Assembly (NCBI GenBank): GCA_003248805.1
Contig: QFQY01000092.1
Location: 1-12,174 of the forward strand
Reading direction: 5' to 3'
Source of the DNA: Chelatococcus sp.
GTDB lineage: Bacteria; Pseudomonadota; Alphaproteobacteria; Rhizobiales; Beijerinckiaceae
Length of the DNA stretch: 12,174 nt
The notes beneath the pieces are model-generated. The model searched no databases and was not told the origin of the DNA. It saw nothing but the letters and a program-made list of their open reading frames with translations. This document shows positions 1 through 6,780 of this stretch, piece by piece; position 1 is the stretch's first letter; each line of letters begins with the position of its first letter. A program made the position numbers and the translations under genes.

Positions 1-1
1 G

Positions 2-85
2 ATCATGATCAACAACGACCGAATCCTCGGCAACACCTCCAACCTGCTGGCCGTCTACAAGCACGACCCCAGCCTCTCCCGGTGA
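2..85 (+). CDS. 3' end of an unidentified upstream gene (partial)
   Basis: An open frame enters from the left edge and ends at TGA 83-85, giving a 27-residue C-terminal tail (ends KHDPSLSR). Only 4 bases separate its stop from the ATG of the carrier-protein ligase, so it is the preceding gene of the same operon. The tail is too short to identify. From memory, aa:CP ligase loci often carry a dedicated carrier protein and an acyl-CoA dehydrogenase-like gene. The tail does not look like the end of an acyl carrier protein, so the second is a guess only. The frame runs without a break to the window edge. Confidence 0.6.
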   Translation: MMINNDRILGNTSNLLAVYKHDPSLSR

Positions 86-89
86 TCGC

Positions 90-1010
90 ATGTGCCAGAA
101 CTGCCCCCAACCGCAGGGATTCCTCGCGGAACTGATCGATAGCGGCCTGCTGATCGACATGGGCGTCGACGGTCTCTATGGCCGCAGCGGCCTGTTCGAG
201 GACGTCATCGCCCGTTTCGATGCGCTGATCACCAGCTATGGCGGCCAGGACGGCGCCGAGATCGTGCGCTTCCCGCCCGCGATGAACCGCAAGCATTTCG
301 AGAAGAGCGGCTATCTCAAGAGCTTCCCGCAGCTCGCGGGCACTGTGCATTCCTTCGACGGGGACGACCGTGCCCATGCCGAGCTGCTCCATCAGGTCAT
401 GGACGGTCTCGACTGGACCAGCGGCCAGAAGGCGACCGAGGTCGTGCTGACGCCGGCGGCCTGCTACCCGCTCTATCCGGTCGTCGCCAAGCGCGGCCCG
501 CTCAAGCCCGAAGGCGCGCTGTTCGACCTGCAATCCTACTGCTTCCGGCACGAGCCCTCGAAGGACCCGGCTCGCATGCAGCTGTTCCGCATGCGCGAAT
601 ATGTCCGCTTCGGCACGCCGGAGCAGGTGACCGAGTTCCGCGCGACCTGGCTGGAGCGTGGCCAGGAGATGATGGCCAAGCTCGGCGTGCCGCTGCATGT
701 CGACGTCGCCAACGATCCGTTCTTCGGCCGCGCCGGGCGGATGCTCGCCAACAACCAGCGCGACCAGCGCCTGAAGTTCGAGCTGCTGATCCCGATCGAG
801 AGCGAGGAGAAGCCCACCGCCTGCCTCTCCTTCAACTATCATCAGGACCATTTCGGCACGACCTGGGGCATCCAGGGCGCCGAGGGCGAGACAGCGCATA
901 CGGCCTGCGTCGGCTTCGGCATGGAGCGGGTGGCGCTCGCCCTGTTCAAGCACCATGGCTACGACGTCGATGCATGGCCTGCCGCCGTGCGCGACGTGCT
1001 CTGGCCGTGA
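90..1010 (+). CDS. amino acid--[carrier protein] ligase (class II SerRS homolog)
   Basis: This 306-residue protein is a homolog of the catalytic core of atypical seryl-tRNA synthetases and lacks a tRNA-binding domain. Characterised relatives (Bradyrhizobium Bll0957 and Agrobacterium homologs) activate glycine or alanine with ATP and load it onto the phosphopantetheine thiol of a small carrier protein instead of tRNA. The zinc ligands are visible: Cys125 (TPAACYP), Glu170 (MREYVRFG) and Cys273 (HTACVGFGMER). They sit at a constant offset of -6 from the Cys131/Glu176/Cys279 I recall for Bll0957. Other family marks are GVDGLYGRSG (25-34), SGYLKSFPQLAGTVHSF (73-89), the class II motif 2 region FRHEPSKDPARM (152-163) and motif 3 GFGMERVALALF (275-286). 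The start is ATG at 90, 4 bases after the previous stop. No carrier protein gene is in the window. The accepted amino acid cannot be told from sequence; glycine or alanine is inferred from the family. Confidence 0.93.
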   Translation: MCQNCPQPQGFLAELIDSGLLIDMGVDGLYGRSGLFEDVIARFDALITSYGGQDGAEIVRFPPAMNRKHFEKSGYLKSFPQLAGTVHSFDGDDRAHAELLHQVMDGLDWTSGQKATEVVLTPAACYPLYPVVAKRGPLKPEGALFDLQSYCFRHEPSKDPARMQLFRMREYVRFGTPEQVTEFRATWLERGQEMMAKLGVPLHVDVANDPFFGRAGRMLANNQRDQRLKFELLIPIESEEKPTACLSFNYHQDHFGTTWGIQGAEGETAHTACVGFGMERVALALFKHHGYDVDAWPAAVRDVLWP

Positions 1011-1015
1011 GCGTC

Positions 1016-2029
1016 ATGACCCTCCACACTCGGATCGAGACGCCGATTGTGGCGGCCAAAGCCCTCCTGCCGGTCGATCCGCTGGCCTATAGCCGGCATG
1101 CGATGCATGCCGGCGAGCGGCACTGGCCGCAGACCAACTGCTACGCCGACCTCTGGATCGAGATCCTGCATGCGCTCGGCACGGAGCCGGCCGCGGCCTT
1201 CGGCTTCACCGTGGCTCAGGATTTCGAGGGCGACCAGTTCACCTTCTTCAAGCCGCCGCTGGACGATCTCGAGGCGCTCTACGGGCTGCAGGTCACGGAA
1301 CTCGCGCTCTATGACGAGCTCATCGGCCATCTCGAGCAGCAGATCGCGCGGGGCCGCCTCGTGCTGATCGAGCTCGATTCCTTCTACATGCCCGACACCC
1401 GGGGTGTCTCCTACCGGGCGAGCCACGGCAAGACGACGATCGCCGTCAACCGGCTCGACCGTGCGGGCCGCCAGCTCGACTATTTCCACAATGACGGTCT
1501 CCAACGCGCCGAGGGCGAGGATTTCGACGGGCTGTTCCGGCTGCTGCCGGGCCAGATGCGCGAGGACACGCTCTTCCCCTATGCGGAGATGGTGCGGCTG
1601 CCGAAGCGCCTGCCGGCCGAGGCCGAGTTGAGGGCCACCGCCCTACGTCTGCTCGCCCGGCATGTCGCGCGCCGGCCGGACGCCAATCCTGTCGCAGCCT
1701 TCCGCAACGTGGCGACGGCGCAGGCGGCCGCGCTGGCCGAGCGCCCCGGCGAGGCCTTCCATCTCTACGCCTTCAACACGCTGCGCCAGCTCGGCGCCAA
1801 TTTCGAACTGCTGGCCAGCCATCTCGATTGGCTCGGTGCGAGCGTCGAGGGGCTGGGAGAAGCCCGTGAGGCTGCGCTGCGCATCGCCGAGGGCGCGAAG
1901 GTCGCGCAGTTCCATCTGGCGCGGGCGATGAAGCAGAAGCGCTTCGAGCGCTTCGACGCGTCGCTCGCGGGCCTCGCCGCCGAGCACGATCTGGTCAGCG
2001 AAGCGCTCGGCCGCCGCTTCCCGGGCTGA
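1016..2029 (+). CDS. DUF1839 family protein, possible aminoacyl transferase
   Basis: A cytosolic protein of 337 residues with no signal peptide or membrane segment, recognised as DUF1839, a family I know chiefly as a neighbour of aa:CP ligases. Its function is not established. The N-terminal half has an invariant-looking block ERHWPQTNCYADLWIEILHALG with Cys42, then a Gly/Phe-rich stretch (AFGFTVAQDF, FTFFKPPLDDLEALYG), then GRLVLIELDSFYMPDT (113-128, Asp121), SHGKTTIAVN (His137) and LDYFHNDG (Asp155, His158). The order Cys, D-x-[FY]-Y-[ML]-P, His, Asp resembles the N-terminal domain of BtrH, an ACP:aminoglycoside acyltransferase; this is inference. The C-terminal half (about 180-337) is helical and Ala-rich. 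ATG 1016 is chosen, 5 bases after the ligase stop. An in-frame GTG at 1007 overlaps that stop as GTGA and is a real alternative. An ATG at 974 is unlikely, as it would add a low-quality overlap. Confidence 0.85.
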   Translation: MTLHTRIETPIVAAKALLPVDPLAYSRHAMHAGERHWPQTNCYADLWIEILHALGTEPAAAFGFTVAQDFEGDQFTFFKPPLDDLEALYGLQVTELALYDELIGHLEQQIARGRLVLIELDSFYMPDTRGVSYRASHGKTTIAVNRLDRAGRQLDYFHNDGLQRAEGEDFDGLFRLLPGQMREDTLFPYAEMVRLPKRLPAEAELRATALRLLARHVARRPDANPVAAFRNVATAQAAALAERPGEAFHLYAFNTLRQLGANFELLASHLDWLGASVEGLGEAREAALRIAEGAKVAQFHLARAMKQKRFERFDASLAGLAAEHDLVSEALGRRFPG

Positions 2030-2034
2030 CCGGC

Positions 2035-4518
2035 ATGGCCCGCATCGTCGCGCGTTCCGGCGAACAGGTCGAGCCGGTCGAAGGCTGGTCCTGGCTGGCG
2101 ACCCCGGCCGATGCCTGCACCGCCCCCGCCGTCCTGCCGGCGGATGGCGACTGGCACGCGGCCGCCGTCCCCGGCACGGTCGCCGGCACGCTGCGCGATC
2201 TCGGCCGGCTCAGCGAGGCCGCCGCCATCGGCATCGGCCAGCAGGACCACTGGTATCGCACGCGCCTCGCGCGGCCGCTGAAGGGGCGGCTGCGGTTCGA
2301 AGGGCTGGCGAGCGTCACGGAGATCTGGATCGACGGCATCCGGCAGGCCGAGAGCCTGTCGATGTTCCAGCCGGTGGAACTCGGCGTCGACTGCTCCGCC
2401 GGCACCGAGATCGCGCTCTGCTTTCGCGCGCTCGCCCCCAGGCTCGCCGCCGCGCCGCGCCGCAGCCGCTGGCGTCCGGGCATGATCCAGCCCAACGGGT
2501 TGCGCTGGTTCCGCACCAGCGCGCTCGGCTCGATGCCCGGCTGGTGTCCGCCGGGGCTGCCGACCGGACCGTATCGCCCGATCCTGCGCATCGAGCCGCA
2601 GGCGGACAGCCCGATCATCGCCGGCATCGACCTGCGCGTCGGCTATGACGGGGAGACCGGCTCGGTCGCCCTGCGTCTGCGGGCCGGCGATGGCTCGTCC
2701 CTGCCCGACGACGCCGCGATCCATTGCGGCGGTCACAGCGCGAGCCTGGCGCGCGATGGGGATGCGGTCCTGGCGGGCCGGCTGCTCCTGCCCGGCATTT
2801 CGCCCTGGTTCCCGCATACCCATGGCGAGCCGACGCTTCACGCCCTGGCGCTGACGCTGGGCGAGGAGAGGGTCGATTTAGGCCCGGTCGGCTTCCGCTC
2901 GCTCGCGGTCGACCGTGGCGCGGATGGCGAAGGCTTCGGCCTGGTCGTCAACGGCGTTCCGGTGTTCTGCCGCGGCGCCTGCTGGAGCAGCGCCGACGTC
3001 GCGACGCTGGCGGGCGGCCGCGCGGCCTATGAGCCCTGGCTCAGGCTGGCCCGCGAGGCCGGCATGAACATGATCCGCGTTCCCGGCGTCATGACCTATG
3101 AGGACGAGGCCTTCTTCGCGCTGTGCGACGAGCTCGGCATCATGGTCTGGCAGGAGATGATGCTGGCCAATTTCGACTACCCGCAGGGCGATGCCGGTTT
3201 CCGGGACGCCATCCGCGCGGAGGCCGAGGGCCTGCTCGGGCGCATGCAGGCCTCGCCCTCGCTCGTCGTGCTCTGCGGCGGCAGCGAGGTCTTCCAGCAG
3301 GCGGCGATGCTCGGCGCGCCGCCGGAAGCCTGGTCCGGCCCCGTCTTCGACGAGGTCCTGCCCGACGCGGTCGCGCGTTTGCGCCCGGACATCGCCTATG
3401 TGCCGAACTCGCCCTCGGGCGGCCCGCTGCCTTTCGTCGCCGACCAGGGCGTGACGCACTATTACGGCGTCGGCGCGTATATGCGCGATCTCGACGATGC
3501 CCGCCGCGCGACTGTCCGTTTCGCGGCGGAAAGCCTCGCCTTCGCCAATGTGCCGGAGGAGGTTTCGCTGCGCAGCGGCCATCCGCCGGCGATCACCCAT
3601 CATCCCGACTGGAAGCGCGCCGTGCCGCGCGATGCGGGCGCCTCCTGGGATTTCGAGGACGTGCGCGACCACTATCTCCAACGGCTTTACGGGCTCGATC
3701 CGGCCCGGCTGCGCCGCGAGGATCCGGAGCGCTATTTCGCGCTGTCGCGGGCGACCGTCGCCGAGGTGATGGAGACGACCTTCGCGGAATGGCGCCGCCC
3801 GGGCTCGCCGACGCGCGGCGCGCTGGTCTGGCTGCTGCAGGATCTTCAGCCGGGCGCCGGCTGGGGCGTGATCGCCAGCGATGGCGAGCCGAAATCGGCC
3901 TGGCACGGGCTCGCGCGCGCCTTCCGTCCGGTGCAGCTCGGGCTCACCGACGAGGGCGTGAACGGGCTGGCGCTGCATGTCATCAACGAGCGCCCGCGAG
4001 CGCTCGCGGCGCGGCTGGAACTGACCTGCTGGCGCGAGGGACAGGTCGCGGTCGTCCAGGGCCAGCGGGAGGTCGAGGTGGCGCCGCGCGCCTCGGCCAC
4101 GGTCTCGGCCTTCGAACTCATCGGCCGCTTCTTCGACATCTCCTATGCCTATCGCTTCGGTCCGCCGGGCCATGACGCCACCTCGGCCGTTCTGCGCGAT
4201 GCGGGCAGCGGAAGCGTGCTGGCGGAGGCCTTCCATTTTCCGCTCGGGCGCGGCCATGAGCGGCACCATGCCGGGCTTTCGGCGACACTCGAGCCCGACG
4301 ACGACGGCTTTAGCCTGATCCTCTCGACGCAGCGCCTCGCGCAATCGGTGGAGATCGTCGATCCGCATTGGCGGCCGGACCGGAACTGGTTCCATCTCGC
4401 GCCCGGCGAGCCGCGTCGTATCCGGCTGCATCGGCGCCCAGGCGCGACGGGGGAGCCGGTGGGCGAGGTCCGTGCCGTGAACGCGACCGACCGTGCGAGC
4501 TACGGCCCGCCCGCGTGA
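2035..4518 (+). CDS. glycoside hydrolase family 2, beta-mannosidase-like
   Basis: An 827-residue protein with GH2 architecture: an N-terminal sugar-binding jelly-roll (about 15-205), an Ig-like sandwich (about 205-300), a TIM barrel (about 300-660) and a C-terminal beta domain. No signal peptide is seen, so it is probably cytoplasmic. Barrel landmarks are NGVPVFCRGACWSSADV near 305, AGMNMIRVPGVMTYEDEAFF and CDELGIMVWQEMM, matching beta-mannosidase and mannosylglycoprotein endo-mannosidase relatives. Glu418 (LCGGSEVFQQ) aligns with the acid/base and Glu499 (FAAESLAFANVPE) with the nucleophile; the spacing of 81 is close to that in known beta-mannosidases. The residue before the acid/base is Ser, where clan GH-A enzymes nearly always have Asn, so the substrate may differ. 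It starts 5 bases after the DUF1839 stop, in the same operon, which suggests it trims or remodels a glycoside linked to the carrier-protein pathway. The actual substrate is unknown. Confidence 0.9.
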   Translation: MARIVARSGEQVEPVEGWSWLATPADACTAPAVLPADGDWHAAAVPGTVAGTLRDLGRLSEAAAIGIGQQDHWYRTRLARPLKGRLRFEGLASVTEIWIDGIRQAESLSMFQPVELGVDCSAGTEIALCFRALAPRLAAAPRRSRWRPGMIQPNGLRWFRTSALGSMPGWCPPGLPTGPYRPILRIEPQADSPIIAGIDLRVGYDGETGSVALRLRAGDGSSLPDDAAIHCGGHSASLARDGDAVLAGRLLLPGISPWFPHTHGEPTLHALALTLGEERVDLGPVGFRSLAVDRGADGEGFGLVVNGVPVFCRGACWSSADVATLAGGRAAYEPWLRLAREAGMNMIRVPGVMTYEDEAFFALCDELGIMVWQEMMLANFDYPQGDAGFRDAIRAEAEGLLGRMQASPSLVVLCGGSEVFQQAAMLGAPPEAWSGPVFDEVLPDAVARLRPDIAYVPNSPSGGPLPFVADQGVTHYYGVGAYMRDLDDARRATVRFAAESLAFANVPEEVSLRSGHPPAITHHPDWKRAVPRDAGASWDFEDVRDHYLQRLYGLDPARLRREDPERYFALSRATVAEVMETTFAEWRRPGSPTRGALVWLLQDLQPGAGWGVIASDGEPKSAWHGLARAFRPVQLGLTDEGVNGLALHVINERPRALAARLELTCWREGQVAVVQGQREVEVAPRASATVSAFELIGRFFDISYAYRFGPPGHDATSAVLRDAGSGSVLAEAFHFPLGRGHERHHAGLSATLEPDDDGFSLILSTQRLAQSVEIVDPHWRPDRNWFHLAPGEPRRIRLHRRPGATGEPVGEVRAVNATDRASYGPPA

Positions 4519-4530
4519 TAGCGAGGCCGA

Positions 4531-5394
4531 TCAGGCCAGCGCGCGGGCGATGTCGAGGAAGGCCCTGATCGCCTTGCTGTCGCGACGTTCACGGAGGCAG
4601 ATCAGCGTCTCGTCCATCAGGATGGGGGCACCGGCGAGCGGGATGCGCACCAGCCCCTGGCCGGCCACGAATTCCGCCTCCGAGACGAAACCGATCCCGG
4701 CGCCGGCCGCGACGACGTCCCGCACCGCTTCCCGGCCCTCGACCTCGATGGCGAAGCGCAGCGTCACACCCAACTCGGCGGCTCTCTGCTCCAGCAATCG
4801 CCGCGTTCGCGAGCCGCGCTCGCGCATGACGAGGGGCAGTTCGGCGAGTTCGGCAAAGGAGAGCGAGGGGCGCGCCGCCACGGCATGTCCCGCCGCGACG
4901 AAGGCGACGATGGGGGTTGCGTTCAGGGCGATCGTCTCGAAGTCGCGGCTCGGCGCCGTGTCGCCCAGCACGCCGATATCGGCCTCGTAGCTGATCAGCT
5001 GCGCGACGACGGTTTCGGTGTTGCCGGTCCGGATCGTCATCTGGACGCCGGGATAGCGTTCGCGGAAGGCGCTCACGACATGCAGGACGTGGTGGACGGA
5101 ATCCGCCACCAGTCGGAACTGTCCCGCGCGCAGGGCGCGCGACTCCTGCAGGAGATCGAGCGCCTGGCTCTCCGCGTCGAACAGCCGGTGCGTCACCGCG
5201 AGCAGCTTTTCGCCCATCGGCGTCAGCGCGATCTGTTTGTGCTGCCGGTCGAACAGCAGGACGTCGTATTCCTCCTCGAACTTGCGGACCTGATCCGAGA
5301 TGGCGGGCTGGGTCAGGTGCAGCTCCCTCGCCGCGCGCGAGAAGCCGCCGGAGATCGCGACATGGTGGAAAGCGCGCAGCTGGACGTAGCGCAT
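4531..5394 (-). CDS. LysR-family regulator, probable controller of phnWX
   Basis: A 287-residue LysR-type transcriptional regulator of normal family length. The N-terminal winged helix-turn-helix is clear: FHHVAISGGFSRAARELHL (9-27), TQPAISDQVRKFEEEYDVLLFDR (28-50), then LTPMGEKLL (58-66) and a linker helix to about residue 90. Residues 91-287 form the periplasmic-binding-protein-like effector domain. The gene is divergent from phnW across a 163-bp AT-rich intergenic region containing LysR-type dyads, the usual arrangement for a regulator that controls the adjacent catabolic genes and itself. By that context the inducer is likely AEP or a product of its transamination (inference). The start ATG at 5394 fits the usual LysR N-terminus (M-R-Y-x-Q-L-R-A-F); no strong Shine-Dalgarno is seen. 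Its stop lies 12 bases from that of the convergent GH2 gene. Confidence 0.9.
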   Translation of the reverse strand: MRYVQLRAFHHVAISGGFSRAARELHLTQPAISDQVRKFEEEYDVLLFDRQHKQIALTPMGEKLLAVTHRLFDAESQALDLLQESRALRAGQFRLVADSVHHVLHVVSAFRERYPGVQMTIRTGNTETVVAQLISYEADIGVLGDTAPSRDFETIALNATPIVAFVAAGHAVAARPSLSFAELAELPLVMRERGSRTRRLLEQRAAELGVTLRFAIEVEGREAVRDVVAAGAGIGFVSEAEFVAGQGLVRIPLAGAPILMDETLICLRERRDSKAIRAFLDIARALA

Positions 5395-5458
5395 GAGGAT
5401 GTTCCGCTCGAAGACCGTCGCGGCGGCGCGACGGCCGCCCGGGCATAGTCCATTTTGT

Positions 5459-5473
5459 ATCGTTGAAATCGAT
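5459..5473. promoter_or_regulatory. candidate LysR operator (T-N11-A dyad)
   Basis: ATCG-N7-CGAT is a perfect dyad, with T5460 and A5472 separated by 11 bases, the classic LysR-type box. It lies 99 bp upstream of the phnW start and 65 bp upstream of the regulator start, inside an AT-rich island (about 5450-5500) that stands out from the GC-rich surroundings. It would be the high-affinity recognition site of the divergent LysR protein. No footprint is known to me; the assignment rests on motif and position. Confidence 0.6.
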
Positions 5474-5483
5474 GGATGGATAT

Positions 5484-5497
5484 AAAATAACGATTTT
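5484..5497. promoter_or_regulatory. AT-rich palindrome, candidate activator half of the LysR site
   Basis: AAAAT-AACG-ATTTT is a perfect 5-bp dyad about one to two helical turns downstream of the T-N11-A box, on the phnW side. Its AACGAT (5489-5494) is also the inverted copy of ATCGTT at 5459-5464. LysR tetramers usually contact a recognition site and a weaker activation site near -35, so this could be the latter, or it could overlap the core promoter (TTGAAA at 5463 is a possible -35, but no convincing -10 is at proper spacing). Confidence 0.4.
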
Positions 5498-5557
5498 TCA
5501 GATGATCCGGATTGAGCGATCCTGAAGCCCTATCGAGGTCGTCGAAGGGGCGTCGCC

Positions 5558-6757
5558 ATGGCCGTCACGCAGAATCCGGATGCCGATGCGTTCGCGCCGC
5601 CCGCCCTCGGCGAGCCTTATCTGCTCACGCCCGGGCCCCTGACGACATCCCATGCGGTCAAGCAGGCGATGCTGCGCGACTGGGGCTCGTGGGACGGGGA
5701 TTTCAGGGCGCTGACCGCGACGATGCGCCGCCAGTTGCTGGCGATGGTCGCCGATACCGAGGGCGCCTTCGATTGCGTGCCGATCCAGGGCAGCGGCAGC
5801 TTCTGCGTGGAGGCCATGCTAGGCTCCTTCGTGCCGCGCGACGGCAAGCTGCTCGTCCTCGCCAACGGCGCCTATGGCTTGAGGGCGGCGCAGACCATGC
5901 GCCAGCTCGGCCGCGCCTGCACGCTGATCGACAAGGGCGACTACCTGCCGCCGCGCGCCGCCGATGTCGTCGCCGCGCTGAAGGCCGATCCCGCCATCAC
6001 CCATGTGCTCGCGATCCATTGCGAGACGAGCTCCGGCATCCTCAATCCGGTCGCCGAGATTTCCGAGGCGGTCTATGCCCATGGCCGCAAGCTGCTGATC
6101 GACTCGATGAGCGCCTTCGGCGCGCTGCCGGTCGAGGTCGGGACGCTGCGCTACGAGGCGATCGTGTCCTCGGCCAACAAATGCATCGAGGGCGTGCCCG
6201 GTTTCGGCTTCGTCATCGCGCGCAAGACCGAGCTCGCCGCCGCCGAGGGCAGGAGCCATTCGCTCAGCCTCGACGTGCATGCCCAGTGGGCCACCATGGA
6301 AAAGACGGGACAGTGGCGCTTCACGCCGCCGACCCATGTCGTCGCCGCCTTCATCGAGGCGCTGCGCCTGCACGAGGCCGAGGGCGGCGTCGCGGCACGC
6401 GGCGCGCGTTACGCCCGCAACCGCGACGTGCTGGTCGCCGGCATGCGCGAGGCCGGTTTCGAGACGCTCCTGCCGGACGAGTGGCTGTCGCCGATCATCG
6501 TCACCTTCTTCTGCCCGGCTCATCCGAATTTCGGGTTCGACCGCTTCTATGCGCTGATGAAGGACAAGGGCTTCATCATCTATCCGGGGAAGCTGACGGT
6601 GGTGGACAGCTTCCGTCTCGGCTGCATCGGCCATATGGACGAGCATGTGATGCGCCGCGTCGTCGCGGCCGCGCGCCAGTCCCTGGCCGAGATGGACGTG
6701 CCCAGCGCCGCCCCTCCCGCGCTGGCGCTCGACGAGCGCGCCCGCCTCGTCGCCTGA
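5558..6757 (+). CDS. phnW: 2-aminoethylphosphonate--pyruvate transaminase
   Basis: This 399-residue PLP-dependent class V aminotransferase converts 2-aminoethylphosphonate and pyruvate to phosphonoacetaldehyde and L-alanine, the first step of AEP breakdown, in the cytoplasm. Family marks are LLTPGPLTTS (22-31) at the N-terminus, RDWGSWDGDF (39-48), IQGSGSFCVEAMLGS in the PLP phosphate-binding region, LLIDSMSAFGALP with Asp182 (pyridine nitrogen), SSANKCIEGVPGFGF with the Schiff-base Lys208, and YPGKLTVVDSFRLGCIG near the C-terminus. It is about 30 residues longer than the enterobacterial enzyme I recall, owing to a short N-terminal lead and an Ala/Pro-rich tail after residue 375. The start ATG has a good Shine-Dalgarno, GAAGGGG at 5544-5550, 7 bases upstream. 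phnX follows after 23 bp, so the two are co-transcribed. Confidence 0.95.
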   Translation: MAVTQNPDADAFAPPALGEPYLLTPGPLTTSHAVKQAMLRDWGSWDGDFRALTATMRRQLLAMVADTEGAFDCVPIQGSGSFCVEAMLGSFVPRDGKLLVLANGAYGLRAAQTMRQLGRACTLIDKGDYLPPRAADVVAALKADPAITHVLAIHCETSSGILNPVAEISEAVYAHGRKLLIDSMSAFGALPVEVGTLRYEAIVSSANKCIEGVPGFGFVIARKTELAAAEGRSHSLSLDVHAQWATMEKTGQWRFTPPTHVVAAFIEALRLHEAEGGVAARGARYARNRDVLVAGMREAGFETLLPDEWLSPIIVTFFCPAHPNFGFDRFYALMKDKGFIIYPGKLTVVDSFRLGCIGHMDEHVMRRVVAAARQSLAEMDVPSAAPPALALDERARLVA

Positions 6758-6780
6758 GCTTCCCGATCTGGACCCGCACC

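Noticed and set aside
90..1010. Seryl-tRNA synthetase
   Set aside because: The protein has the catalytic core and zinc ligands of atypical SerRS but is far too short and lacks the N-terminal tRNA-binding domain. Motifs match carrier-protein ligases.
974..1015. Earlier ATG for DUF1839 at 974
   Set aside because: It would overlap the ligase gene by 37 bases and add an Arg/Ala-rich segment out of keeping with the protein. ATG 1016, or GTG 1007, fits tight operon spacing.
2878..4431. 517-codon open frame on the minus strand inside the GH2 gene
   Set aside because: Antisense to intact GH2 barrel and catalytic motifs. The composition is Arg/Ala/Gly-rich with no family signature.
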